37,080 nt of DNA from Flavobacteriales bacterium UBA7666 (lineage in GTDB: Bacteria; Bacteroidota; Bacteroidia; Flavobacteriales_D; Crocinitomicaceae). How positions within the stretch are numbered: position 1 is the first letter of the stretch; every line of letters begins with the position of its first letter. The stretch lies in assembly GCA_002483265.1 (NCBI GenBank), contig DLHO01000020.1:122363-159442 (forward strand), written 5' to 3'. The translations under genes were made by a program, and so were the position numbers. Below are positions 21,339 through 29,088 of the stretch, piece after piece. Below the pieces are notes generated by a model. It did not search any database. It saw only the letters and a list, made by a program, of their open reading frames with translations, and was not told the origin of the DNA.

Positions 21339-21863
21339 ATGGTTTACCTCCAATATCTTCAATCGCCCTACGGGGAGCTGGTCCTCGGAGAATCTGGTGG
21401 AGAATTGTGTCTGTGCGATTGGAAATACCGCAAAATGCGCGATCAGGTCGATGCGCGGATCCAAAACGGTTTGCAGGCAGAATTTAAACTGGAAGAAACC
21501 GATTTCCTAAATGAAGTCAAATCTCAACTCAGCGAGTATTTTGCAAAAGAGCGTACAACTTTTGATCTCCCCTTATTGTTTGTTGGTAGTGATTTTCAGA
21601 AAACTGTTTGGGAAAAACTCCTCACTATTCCTTATGGAAAAACGACCAGCTACCTGGAATTATCACGCATGCTTGGAGATGAGAAAGCAATCCGTGCAGT
21701 TGCAACTGCAAACGGTGCAAATGCCATTTCGATTATTGTTCCGTGTCACCGTGTCATTGGAAGTGATGGAAGTTTGACCGGTTATGCCGGAGGATTGAAT
21801 GCCAAACAAAAGCTTTTGCAATTGGAAGGAATGAATTTTGGTGAACAACTGGAGTTGTTTTAA
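21339..21863 (+). CDS. ogt: Methylated-DNA-[protein]-cysteine S-methyltransferase (Ogt type)
   Basis: A 174-residue suicide repair protein that moves the methyl group from O6-methylguanine (and O4-methylthymine) to its own cysteine. The active-site signature is IIVPCHRVIGSDG, with acceptor Cys136. The recognition helix region KTTSYLELSRMLGDEKAIRAVATANGANAIS is intact, including RAVA..N. The N-terminal ~75 residues form the usual Ogt ribonuclease-H-like domain. It lacks the N-terminal Ada regulatory domain. Neighbours: DUF1398 47 bp upstream; a weak GACC/GGTC hairpin with T-rich tail follows at about 21889-21911. Confidence 0.95.
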   Translation: MVYLQYLQSPYGELVLGESGGELCLCDWKYRKMRDQVDARIQNGLQAEFKLEETDFLNEVKSQLSEYFAKERTTFDLPLLFVGSDFQKTVWEKLLTIPYGKTTSYLELSRMLGDEKAIRAVATANGANAISIIVPCHRVIGSDGSLTGYAGGLNAKQKLLQLEGMNFGEQLELF

Positions 21864-22028
21864 AAAAACCAAAAGATGGATAATTTGACCACTTTTCGGG
21901 TCTTTATTTTAAAGTATACAATACTTGAAAACTCCCAAATCACCAGTGAATTCAATGTCTTTTTCATTTGACTTCGTTGGCAGAACATAAGAAAGGATTT
22001 TACTCCGAAAAACAGATCGTAAATCCCT

Positions 22029-22051
22029 TATGACTTAATGTCATACCTTTA
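22029..22051 (+). promoter_or_regulatory. Operator-like inverted repeat TATGAC-N5-GTCATA overlapping a -7 box
   Basis: A perfect 6-bp inverted repeat (22029-22034 and 22040-22045) overlaps TACCTTTA (22044-22051), a one-mismatch -7 box, 25 bases before the ATG at 22076. The spacing and TGAC/GTCA arms resemble sites of CRP/FNR-type regulators, which is inference. It would regulate the T9SS-secreted protein. Confidence 0.4.
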
Positions 22052-22075
22052 CTGTTAATCATTTAAATCAAAAAC

Positions 22076-24742
22076 ATGAGACACCTTTATTTGGTAGGTC
22101 TACTGACCATCTTTTCGTGCTATTCACTGGCACAAACCTTACAGAAATCTTTGGAAATAGGCGGAACCACTCCAATTACGACCTCGTCGACCTATAATCC
22201 GGGATATTCAGTCTACAGTAATTATCTAAATACGCTTCATAATGTAGAAGCACCATTTATGAATAGCTTATTGGAGATGTACGAGGCAACCAAAAATCCT
22301 GCATTTCTAGATTGTTTTATGATTCATGCTTACAATGTAATTGAAAGACGTGATGACATTATTGCGTTAGATCCCTTCATTCCGCTGGTTGGTTTAGGAA
22401 GTATTCCGAGACCGAATAGTGGCAAAATGGCTTGGTCAAGCAGAGGAGCAGGAGCTTCAGCCTGGGATATTGATGTTTTGGTTCAAGGTACGGTTGGTTT
22501 TCCTCTTGCCAAGTTTGCTTACATGGTCAAAGTAAAATACCCTGCACTTCAGTCACGATTGGCTCCATCTGATATCACAGGTTGGGATGCAACCGGATAC
22601 TATTGCCTGAATAATTTTGCTGATTGTGCCGAATTTTTAAAAGTGAAGGTGAATCAAACAGCCAGGGATTATCTGAATGATTTTTGGACAGGAAATTATT
22701 ATCAATACAATATAGGAGGAGGAGTTATGAAGCCAATTCCTCCGAATTTTATAGGGTCAATAGGAAGAGTAGATGTGTATATGTATAAGATTTATGAAGC
22801 GGAAAATAATACGGTTCAAAAAGCTTATTATTTGGACAAAGTCCAAAAATTGGCCGCTCGATTTTTAGACAATACTCACTATCTTTTTCACCAGGATGTA
22901 ACCAATCATCTTGTTACATGGAGATATATGGGACCAAGTTCTTCTATGGAAGATATTGCTCATGGTCTTCTTTTGATGGAGTTTGCCGATTTGTGTAATT
23001 TATTTAATGTCCAAAAGAGTGGTGGAGGTGCCATTTTTAATAATGCGCTAATGATTGATTTTGCAAATACCTTTAAGACAAAATTCATGCAGAATATGCC
23101 GCTTAGATATTCAATGAGTATTACAGGATGGGATCCGGATCAGACACAATTAGGACCTGCTGGTGGAGGTCAATATGCAGAAGGGGATTTAGGAAGGTAT
23201 AATCAGTATATGAATGCAGGAAGGTATGCTTTTCTAGCAAGACATATCCCTGATATCTATAATATGATTGCAGATTATTTTTACGATTTTTCCTTGTATG
23301 GACCTGCGGGATACAACATGTATACCTTAGCAACAGATGTGAAATGTCAAGGAATTGATGCAATTGCACAACTTGCAAATGGAAGAACTTGTTATTCACC
23401 GATCTTTCAAAATTATTTAGATATTCAATCCGTAAAACGTACCCCGACTTATCAAACAGGAAGTGATCTAAATGAAGGAACTATTTGGAGAGCAGTAGCA
23501 GCAGGAAAATTTGATGCTACAAAAACTGCAGATTTATTCGTGGCTGCAAAGTCTACAGGATTGATCGAATTGCGTGAGTTTCATCCAACAACAAAAGCAA
23601 TTAGTAATAATATAGCAACTTATACACCTTCATTCACCGCAGATTGGGGAGGAATGACGGCAGGTGATTTCATAGAGGGAAATAGTCAGGCAGAGTTTAT
23701 TGCATTCAATAAATCAGATAAGAAACTCTATTTGTTCCGCTACAATGGAACAGCAATTATTCTCGTTACATCAGTGGCAACTAATATCAATTGGGCAGGA
23801 ATTGCTTCCGGGAATCTGGATATTACTACTTCAACGGATGAAGTTGCATTACTTTCAAAAGATAATGGACAAGTATATGTATATAATATACTCTATTTGG
23901 GGTTGGGAGGAGGAGCTTATTTGTTCGTCCCGGTAACTATTACGAATGTGTCAACTTCAACTTATGTTATGTCTGAAGCATCAAAGATTGCAGTGGGGAA
24001 TATGGATAATGATCTGACTAATGGATTGGAAATTATAACCTTGAACAATAATAACGGATCTGATTATAATATTAAGGTCTTAAATTATACGTTCTCCGGC
24101 TCAAATATGGCCTTCTCATCCGCAATTTCTTATACAGGTACAACTGGAAATTACAGTCAGTGGGATGGATTGACTGCGGGAGATTTTAATGGAGACGGAT
24201 ATGACGAGATCATATTACATCGGGATTATGATGGGGATTTCCATATTCAATACTTGGCAGGAGGAATTATTAAATCCCTTTGTAAAGAATATTTCCCTAC
24301 CAACTGGGACTTGGGGATTATGTGCTCTGTTTCTTTTCCCGGAAATGCAAATAAGCATTTAATCAGCTTACGTAATAATGATGGGCACATTTTTGTCTTT
24401 GTTCCATTTGAGTTGCCGGCTATTCCAAACCATTTAGCACCATGGAATCCCGGAGGTTCTAGGGATATGAAGATAAAGTCTTCATTGAAGGAAGAAGTAG
24501 GGGATAATGAGTTGACCATTTCTCCAAATCCTACGAATGGAGTAGTTCATGTTGTTTTACCAGAGGAAAGTATGAACGAACTGGTTGTAATTTCTTCTCT
24601 TGGACAGATCGTTCTAAAAATTGAAATCAGTAATTCAAACAGAAATCAAAAAATTGATCTTTCAGATTATCCTTCAGGGATCTACTTACTGAAAGTAGAA
24701 ACTAAAGAGGGCATAATTACCAAAAAGATCTGGAAGGAATAA
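22076..24742 (+). CDS. T9SS-secreted protein with toroid-like N-domain and FG-GAP-type repeats
   Basis: An 888-residue extracellular protein. Signal peptide about 1-20 (ending SLAQ). Residues about 30-440 are helical and aromatic-rich (YNPGYSVYSNYLNTLHNVEAP, DCFMIHAYNVIERRDD, YRYMGPSSSMEDIAHG-like stretches), resembling an alpha/alpha toroid of polysaccharide lyases/epimerases. About 480-790 contains FG-GAP/VCBS-type repeats, best seen in LTAGDFNGDGYDEIILHRD, AAGKFDATKTADLFV and MTAGDFIEGN. The last 76 residues (from about 813, LTISPNPTNG) are a type A T9SS sorting domain ending in KKIWKE. It should be secreted across the outer membrane and anchored to the cell surface, perhaps acting on a glycan (inference). 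No active site is assigned. Confidence 0.88.
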   Translation: MRHLYLVGLLTIFSCYSLAQTLQKSLEIGGTTPITTSSTYNPGYSVYSNYLNTLHNVEAPFMNSLLEMYEATKNPAFLDCFMIHAYNVIERRDDIIALDPFIPLVGLGSIPRPNSGKMAWSSRGAGASAWDIDVLVQGTVGFPLAKFAYMVKVKYPALQSRLAPSDITGWDATGYYCLNNFADCAEFLKVKVNQTARDYLNDFWTGNYYQYNIGGGVMKPIPPNFIGSIGRVDVYMYKIYEAENNTVQKAYYLDKVQKLAARFLDNTHYLFHQDVTNHLVTWRYMGPSSSMEDIAHGLLLMEFADLCNLFNVQKSGGGAIFNNALMIDFANTFKTKFMQNMPLRYSMSITGWDPDQTQLGPAGGGQYAEGDLGRYNQYMNAGRYAFLARHIPDIYNMIADYFYDFSLYGPAGYNMYTLATDVKCQGIDAIAQLANGRTCYSPIFQNYLDIQSVKRTPTYQTGSDLNEGTIWRAVAAGKFDATKTADLFVAAKSTGLIELREFHPTTKAISNNIATYTPSFTADWGGMTAGDFIEGNSQAEFIAFNKSDKKLYLFRYNGTAIILVTSVATNINWAGIASGNLDITTSTDEVALLSKDNGQVYVYNILYLGLGGGAYLFVPVTITNVSTSTYVMSEASKIAVGNMDNDLTNGLEIITLNNNNGSDYNIKVLNYTFSGSNMAFSSAISYTGTTGNYSQWDGLTAGDFNGDGYDEIILHRDYDGDFHIQYLAGGIIKSLCKEYFPTNWDLGIMCSVSFPGNANKHLISLRNNDGHIFVFVPFELPAIPNHLAPWNPGGSRDMKIKSSLKEEVGDNELTISPNPTNGVVHVVLPEESMNELVVISSLGQIVLKIEISNSNRNQKIDLSDYPSGIYLLKVETKEGIITKKIWKE

Positions 24743-24760
24743 GTCTGCCAATGTATTTTG

Positions 24761-24792
24761 AAAAGGGCTAAAGTTAATCTTTGGCCTTTTTT
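24761..24792 (+). terminator. Rho-independent terminator after the T9SS gene
   Basis: AAAAGGGCTAAAG pairs with CTTTGGCCTTTT (G-U wobbles) around TTAAT and runs into TTTTTT. A 13-bp stem, strong. Confidence 0.8.
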
Positions 24793-24907
24793 AGTTTTAA
24801 ATGTCTGCCAAATGTTAATTATTCATTAAAAAACCACTTTCACCGAACGCTAAGTCCCCTAAATTCAATGGGTTTCCAAAAGGATACTGGTGTGAAAAGT
24901 AAATTAG

Positions 24908-24940
24908 TTTGCTTACAATGAAAATATTTACCTAGGTTTG
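24908..24940 (+). promoter_or_regulatory. Bacteroidota-type promoter TTTG-N21-TAGGTTTG
   Basis: A -33 box TTTG (24908-24911) and a perfect -7 box TAGGTTTG (24933-24940) are 21 bases apart, with the ATG of the next gene 17 bases on. This is the clearest complete promoter in the window. Confidence 0.7.
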
Positions 24941-24957
24941 TATTTTTAAAACAAGAC

Positions 24958-25362
24958 ATGAATTTAAAGAAAGGTTTATTGCTGGGAGTGACCAGCGGAA
25001 TAGTAGCAGGAGGAGTAGGAACGTTGTATAATGCGATCTATACAGAGGCATTTTATGTCGATTTTAGCTCAGTTTTGAATGCTGGTGGAATATTTATTGC
25101 TTCTATCATTGGATGTTTATTGATGGGATTGGGCTATGTGGTTGCAGCTCGTTTGAAAAGACCGCTTTTGATTCCGATCTTAAATGTGCTATATTGTATC
25201 TTAAGTTTTGCAAGTATCATTGGTGTATTGGATTTTAAGCTTCCTTTGACTATCGATGGTCCTGAAGCATTTCCGGGATTGGCAATTCCAATGCATTTCT
25301 TCCCCGCTTTAAGCTTTTTAGCGCTTGTTCCATTCTTTTGGAAACACGAAACACGTAATTAA
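24958..25362 (+). CDS. Four-helix membrane protein, unknown function
   Basis: A 134-residue integral membrane protein with four hydrophobic segments at about 5-25, 42-65, 70-92 and 105-127. The N-terminus MNLKKGLLLGVTSGIVAGGV, with Gly-rich helix packing, and the loop FYVDFSSVLN between helices 1 and 2 resemble small DUF-type membrane proteins of Bacteroidota, but I cannot name a family. It has its own promoter (24908-24940) and is followed by two small hairpins before the YceI pair, so it may or may not be in their operon. Confidence 0.7.
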   Translation: MNLKKGLLLGVTSGIVAGGVGTLYNAIYTEAFYVDFSSVLNAGGIFIASIIGCLLMGLGYVVAARLKRPLLIPILNVLYCILSFASIIGVLDFKLPLTIDGPEAFPGLAIPMHFFPALSFLALVPFFWKHETRN

Positions 25363-25369
25363 TTAAGAT

Positions 25370-25410
25370 TCAGCCACGGCTGACGAAAAAGATATCCGCA
25401 GTAGCGGATA
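25370..25410 (+). promoter_or_regulatory. Two adjacent hairpins between the membrane-protein gene and YceI copy 1
   Basis: TCAGCC-AC-GGCTGA (25370-25383) and TATCCGC-AGTA-GCGGATA (25393-25410, perfect 7-bp stem). Neither has a T-run. They could be a 5'-leader structure that stabilises the YceI mRNA or a weak terminator. Confidence 0.4.
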
Positions 25411-25448
25411 ATGAGAATCAATAAACAAATAAATAAAAACAAACAAAC

Positions 25449-26036
25449 ATGAAACGTTCAGTAACAATTTTAGCAGCTGCTTTTGCAGGTTTAGCGCTAT
25501 CTTTCACAGTCGCAACATCTACAATCTGGTCTTTAGACGGAGCTCATTCAAGACTTGGATTTACAGTAAAACACATGGGAATTTCCGATTTTAACGGAAG
25601 CTTCTCAAACTACGAAGTTAAAATGACTGCTACAAAAGAAGATTTTTCTGATGCAAAAGTTGAATTAACAGGTGATATTAACAGTATCAACACAGCAAAC
25701 GAAATGCGTGATAATCACTTGAAAGGTGCAGATTTCTTCAATGCAGAGAAATTCCCGAAATTCACTTTCGTAAGCAAATCATTTACAAAAGTTGCTAAGT
25801 CTAAAAACGAATATAAAGTAGTTGGTGATTTGACATTACATGGTGTAACGAAAGAAATTACAATGACTGCAGTTCATAACGGAACAATTACGCATCCAAT
25901 GAACAAAAAAGAAGTAAGCGGATTCAAAATGTCCGGAACAATCAACAGAATTGATTTCGGTGTTGGTGGAGACGAAAATTCAGGATTGAGCGGTGAAGTA
26001 AAAGTTACTGCTGACTTGGAATTGGTTAAAGAATAA
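25449..26036 (+). CDS. YceI family periplasmic protein (copy 1)
   Basis: A 195-residue protein with a signal peptide (about 1-22). The YceI lipocalin-like barrel is clear: WSLDGAHSRLGFTVKHMGIS, DFNGSF, then INSINTANEMRDNHLKGADFFNAEKFPKFTFVS, GDLTLHGVTKEITMT and FKMSGTINRIDFGVG. YceI proteins bind polyisoprenoid or amphiphilic molecules and respond to osmotic or pH stress in some species. It is followed after 2 bp by a paralogue, so they form an operon. Ligand unknown. Confidence 0.93.
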   Translation: MKRSVTILAAAFAGLALSFTVATSTIWSLDGAHSRLGFTVKHMGISDFNGSFSNYEVKMTATKEDFSDAKVELTGDINSINTANEMRDNHLKGADFFNAEKFPKFTFVSKSFTKVAKSKNEYKVVGDLTLHGVTKEITMTAVHNGTITHPMNKKEVSGFKMSGTINRIDFGVGGDENSGLSGEVKVTADLELVKE

Positions 26037-26038
26037 TC

Positions 26039-26569
26039 ATGAAGAAAACAGGTTTTTTTATGGCAGTACTCCTCCTGATTGGGGGAGTATTTGCATTCAC
26101 ACAAGTCAAAACTTGGAAGATTGGGAAAGATTATAGTGTTGATTTCTCTGCAAAGGGAGTGAACGGAATCTTTAAAACACTTAGCGGAACTGTTAATTTT
26201 GACGAAGCAAAGTTGTCTGAATCTAAATTTGTTTTTACGATTGATGTGACTTCGATCAATACCGGGAACGGTTTGCAAAACAAGCATGCATTGGGCGATG
26301 AGTGGTTCAATGCAGATAAATATCCGAACATCAAATTCACTTCTTCTTCTATCGAAAAGAAAGAAAGTGGTTACGCTGCAAAAGGGAAACTTACAGTGAA
26401 AGATGTGACAAAGGAAATCACTATTCCATTCACGTTTACGAAATCAGGCAGCAAGGGTAAAATTGGTGCTTCTTTCTCTATCGATCGCTCTACTTACAAT
26501 GTAGGAAAGGCAGGTGGCGACGTGGGAAGTTCCATTAAGATCAATGTTACGATTCCAGTAACGAAATAG
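26039..26569 (+). CDS. YceI family periplasmic protein (copy 2)
   Basis: A 176-residue paralogue of the preceding protein, with a short signal peptide (MKKTGFFMAVLLLIGGVFAF). Conserved motifs: VDFSAKGVNGIFKTLSGTV, SINTGNGLQNKHALGDEWFNADKYPNIKFTSS, KGKLTVKDVTKEITIPFTF and ASFSIDRSTYNVG. Relative to copy 1 the DNH..G..FFNA segment reads NKHALGDEWFNA, as in the subgroup of YceI proteins that may form a separate ligand class. The start ATG lies 2 bp after the copy-1 stop. A strong terminator follows at 26576-26605. Confidence 0.9.
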   Translation: MKKTGFFMAVLLLIGGVFAFTQVKTWKIGKDYSVDFSAKGVNGIFKTLSGTVNFDEAKLSESKFVFTIDVTSINTGNGLQNKHALGDEWFNADKYPNIKFTSSSIEKKESGYAAKGKLTVKDVTKEITIPFTFTKSGSKGKIGASFSIDRSTYNVGKAGGDVGSSIKINVTIPVTK

Positions 26570-26575
26570 TTTGAG

Positions 26576-26605
26576 AATCCCGGTCAGCTTGATCGGGATT
26601 TTTTT
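26576..26605 (+). terminator. Rho-independent terminator after the YceI pair
   Basis: AATCCCGGTC pairs with GATCGGGATT (one G-U) around AGCTT, followed by TTTTT. Its ATCCCG...CGGGAT arms resemble the palindrome at 29059-29076. Confidence 0.85.
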
Positions 26606-26609
26606 GTTT

Positions 26610-26641
26610 AAAGGTGACTTCGACTCCGCTCAGTCACCTTT
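26610..26641. repeat. Dispersed palindrome (GAGCGGAGTCGA core), copy 2
   Basis: AAAGGTGACT and AGTCACCTTT, a perfect 10-bp stem, flank TCGACTCCGCTC (the core read on the opposite strand). It is followed by TTTTATTTT, so it can act as a second terminator after the YceI operon. Confidence 0.85.
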
Positions 26642-26740
26642 TTATTTTGCAAAAAAAATCAAAGAAGAAGAAATCCCGTTTTAATGCAGTGAATGCAAGA
26701 TGCAATATGATTTGTTCCGCTACCACCGATGGGTTTTAAA

Positions 26741-26765
26741 GGTGGCTGAGCGGAGTCGAAGTCAC
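26741..26765. repeat. Dispersed palindrome (GAGCGGAGTCGA core), copy 3, contains the corA stop codon
   Basis: GGTGGCT and AGTCAC flank the core. The TGA stop of the minus-strand corA gene (26762-26764) lies within the right arm (GTGACTTCGAC on the minus strand), so the gene ends inside the element. Confidence 0.8.
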
Positions 26766-27712
26766 AACCACTTTTTCCGCTTAAAATAAAGCAGTGTCAA
26801 AACCGAGGAACCAATCATTAGTACAATTGCTATCGGATAACCAAACGAAAAATTCAATTCCGGCATCACTCTAAAATTCATTCCATACACACTTGCAATT
26901 AGTGTTGGTGGCATAAAGATTACCGAAACCACCGTAAAGATCTTGATGATCTTATTTTGTTCGATATTTACCAAACCCATTAAGGTGTCCTGAAGGTACT
27001 CCAATCGTTCAAAACTGAATTGGGTATGTTGTAGTAGAGAAGTAATGTCTTTCATGATGACACGCAGCCGTTCGCTTGTTTCATCATCTATAAAAGGAGA
27101 ACGGGTCAAAGCAGAAATTAAGCGCTGTTTATCTGTAATGCTCTCCCGAATTAAAATCGTGTTTTCCTGCAATTCAGCGATCTTACGTAAGGTTTTTTCT
27201 TCCGGATCTGATAAACTCTGTACTTTCCGACTGATAATATTGGTAATTCGTGTAAGACTTTCGATGTAATCTGCATCCAAATCTATCCGTGTTTCTAAAA
27301 GTAGTACCCAGATTTGAGAACCTGAACGAATAAAATCTTGTCTCGCAACCTTGATCTTTTTCACTACTTCTGCAAAAGATTGTAATTCTGCATTGCGAAC
27401 GGTGAACAAAATATTTCCCTTTAAAAGAAAAGAAACCTGGTGAATTTTAGGGACTTCACCATCCTTCAAAAAGCCGCTATTAGCTTTGATAGATACATTG
27501 TCTTCAGAATAACGCGAACTGCTTTCAATTTCCACCGCTTCTTTGTAAGTCGGCAATTTTACTTTAAAGAATTCACATACCTGATCTTTCTCTTCCTGAC
27601 TGGCATGAAGTAAATCGATCCATAAATAATCTCTTTTGGCATCGAGTACTGCTTTTTCAGGATATTTTTCCCAAACTAACTCATTTTCGTGTATGTAAAA
27701 AACGCGAATCAT
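26762..27712 (-). CDS. corA: CorA-type magnesium/divalent cation transporter
   Basis: A 316-residue protein of normal CorA length. An N-terminal cytoplasmic alpha/beta domain (about 1-230) includes long charged helices (ESLTRITNIISRKVQS..., and LRVIMKDITSLLQHTQFSFERLEYLQD). Two C-terminal membrane helices are joined by the signature YGMNF (Gly277-Met-Asn279) and a loop with MPEL. Family members form pentameric Mg2+ (Co2+, Ni2+) channels in the inner membrane. The stop codon lies in a dispersed palindrome, and the protein ends FKRKKWL. The gene converges with the YceI pair. Confidence 0.93.
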   Translation of the reverse strand: MIRVFYIHENELVWEKYPEKAVLDAKRDYLWIDLLHASQEEKDQVCEFFKVKLPTYKEAVEIESSSRYSEDNVSIKANSGFLKDGEVPKIHQVSFLLKGNILFTVRNAELQSFAEVVKKIKVARQDFIRSGSQIWVLLLETRIDLDADYIESLTRITNIISRKVQSLSDPEEKTLRKIAELQENTILIRESITDKQRLISALTRSPFIDDETSERLRVIMKDITSLLQHTQFSFERLEYLQDTLMGLVNIEQNKIIKIFTVVSVIFMPPTLIASVYGMNFRVMPELNFSFGYPIAIVLMIGSSVLTLLYFKRKKWL

Positions 27713-27837
27713 AAGGACAGATTTTGAGTGAATGAATAAAGAATGACAAAGATGCCCTTTTTCACTTAAAACCGACTAATACCAAAGGTTTATTTTCTAT
27801 TGATGTAGTTTTTTTGTCAGTTCGAAAATAGACAAAC
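27713..27837. other. Gap between corA and the ChbG-like gene
   Basis: Apart from the terminator at 27838-27871, this gap holds corA upstream DNA on the minus strand. CATCTTTG (minus, 27747-27754) is a one-mismatch -7 box. TGTCAGTTCGA near 27815 matches one end of the palindromic element at 13020 and may be a degenerate remnant. Confidence 0.35.
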
Positions 27838-27871
27838 AAAAAAGAGAGTGGCAAACTAGAAACCACTCTCT
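27838..27871 (-). terminator. Rho-independent terminator after the ChbG-like gene
   Basis: AGAGAGTGG and CCACTCTCT form a perfect 9-bp stem with an 11-nt loop. On the minus strand it runs into TTTTTT, so it terminates transcription from the gene at 27911-28921. Confidence 0.8.
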
Positions 27872-27910
27872 ACCTATCATGCTAGAAAAATCACTGCGAC
27901 GTTCCTTTTT

Positions 27911-28921
27911 CTAGACATTGATCAACCAAATCGGTTTTTCTTTATCAAGGGCTACTAAATTCCGGAAAGTTGTTTTTTGAAGCTTCTCCGGAAAATCTGT
28001 ATTCATTAATGTATTAAATTCCATTTCGCGCCATCTGAAGTAACCGCTGTCAATTCCGTCAAATGAATGCATATCCGCGGTTTGATCTTCATTCAATCCT
28101 TTTTGAGAGCGGTATTCAGCATCTGCTAAATGAAACATGAATTCGGCACTAAAGGTTGCATCATTGAATGATTCAAAGAGTTGAAGTAAATTGGGTTTGA
28201 AGGGTTGGCCATAAAACTCATCTACCAAACAAGTCGGGTGGAAGAGGTTCAGGTTTTGAGCAATCTTGATTCTGCTTTTCGAATCCAATGCATTTCTCAA
28301 TTGATCCAGCATTTTCAGTTTGATTCCTTCACGAATGGTTGCATTGAACATTTTTCGATCCCAATTGCTCACTTTTAATCCTGCTTTTCTCCAGGTTATA
28401 GGAGCGCGAACAGGAATATGGAATTCAGCAGCAACGCGGGAATAAGGTTTGAATAAATTGGTATTGATATAAACCAATCCGTGGTGATTGGAAATTGAAT
28501 CAATGGGTTCTTCCCCCAATAAATCCTGTAAAATTTTAATTTGAGAACGCAATTCTTTTTCAATGTGGGCTTCTTCTACCAGATTGAAACGGTAATTGAT
28601 TGCAGACTTAAATTCATGACGTTTCTTCCCGGCATTGTATTTTGTCAATGAATTTCCATACAACATCGTATCCACATCATTTGAAAAACCGGATGTGATA
28701 CAGAAGTGCAAACCAATAGAAAATTCGTAACCTTCCTTCTTTAAGTCTAAGAGTTTTTGAATTCGTTCGGGCAATTCAGCTTCGTTTTCACGATCGAAAC
28801 GTGTGGTGAAACAAGCTACAGAATTGATTTTCCCTGCTTTAATTGCTTTAATGATTCCTTGGTCAATGTAATCGATTGCTCCGTAATCATCAGCTGTAAG
28901 AATATACTTGCTGGTTCTCAT
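27911..28921 (-). CDS. ChbG/HpnK (YdjC) family carbohydrate deacetylase
   Basis: A 336-residue cytoplasmic protein. The metal/catalytic motifs of the family are present: TADDYG (Asp11, Asp12), GLHF (His72) and SNHHG (His146, His147). ChbG removes an acetyl group from chitooligosaccharides and HpnK from a hopanoid glycoside; which substrate applies here is unknown. It is longer than typical (about 250), with extra helical sequence between residues 150 and 260 and a C-terminal extension containing HLADAEYRSQKGL. Probably monocistronic; the terminator is at 27838-27871. Confidence 0.85.
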   Translation of the reverse strand: MRTSKYILTADDYGAIDYIDQGIIKAIKAGKINSVACFTTRFDRENEAELPERIQKLLDLKKEGYEFSIGLHFCITSGFSNDVDTMLYGNSLTKYNAGKKRHEFKSAINYRFNLVEEAHIEKELRSQIKILQDLLGEEPIDSISNHHGLVYINTNLFKPYSRVAAEFHIPVRAPITWRKAGLKVSNWDRKMFNATIREGIKLKMLDQLRNALDSKSRIKIAQNLNLFHPTCLVDEFYGQPFKPNLLQLFESFNDATFSAEFMFHLADAEYRSQKGLNEDQTADMHSFDGIDSGYFRWREMEFNTLMNTDFPEKLQKTTFRNLVALDKEKPIWLINV

Positions 28922-29008
28922 GTGAATAGTGTGAAATAGTGTTCGTGGTGTAAAAAAAGTAAATTTATCTGAATTTCAGAACGATGAGCTAAAAAATAAT
29001 TTCAAATT

Positions 29009-29036
29009 AGGTGACTGAGCGGAGTCGAAGTCACCT
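29009..29036. repeat. Dispersed palindrome (GAGCGGAGTCGA core), copy 4
   Basis: AGGTGACT and AGTCACCT, a perfect 8-bp stem, flank GAGCGGAGTCGA. It lies after the NTF2-like gene (minus strand) and could be its terminator or stabiliser. Confidence 0.85.
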
Positions 29037-29058
29037 TCTAAAATGCTTTTAATTTGTA

Positions 29059-29076
29059 TCCCGATAATTATCGGGA
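29059..29076. repeat. 18-nt palindrome TCCCGATAATTATCGGGA
   Basis: Perfectly self-complementary, 13 bp after the stop of the NTF2-like gene. The TCCCGATA/TATCGGGA arms are of a type often seen between genes in Bacteroidota (from memory). The arms match part of the terminator at 26576-26605. Confidence 0.6.
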
Positions 29077-29088
29077 CGGCATTCGTAA

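Larger units (their letters stand above)
28922..29088. other. Gap between the ChbG-like and NTF2-like genes
   Basis: Contains dispersed palindrome copy 4 (29009-29036) and the 18-nt palindrome at 29059-29076. No gene is supported. Minus-strand upstream DNA of the ChbG-like gene includes TTACTTTT, which is not a convincing -7 box. Confidence 0.4.
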
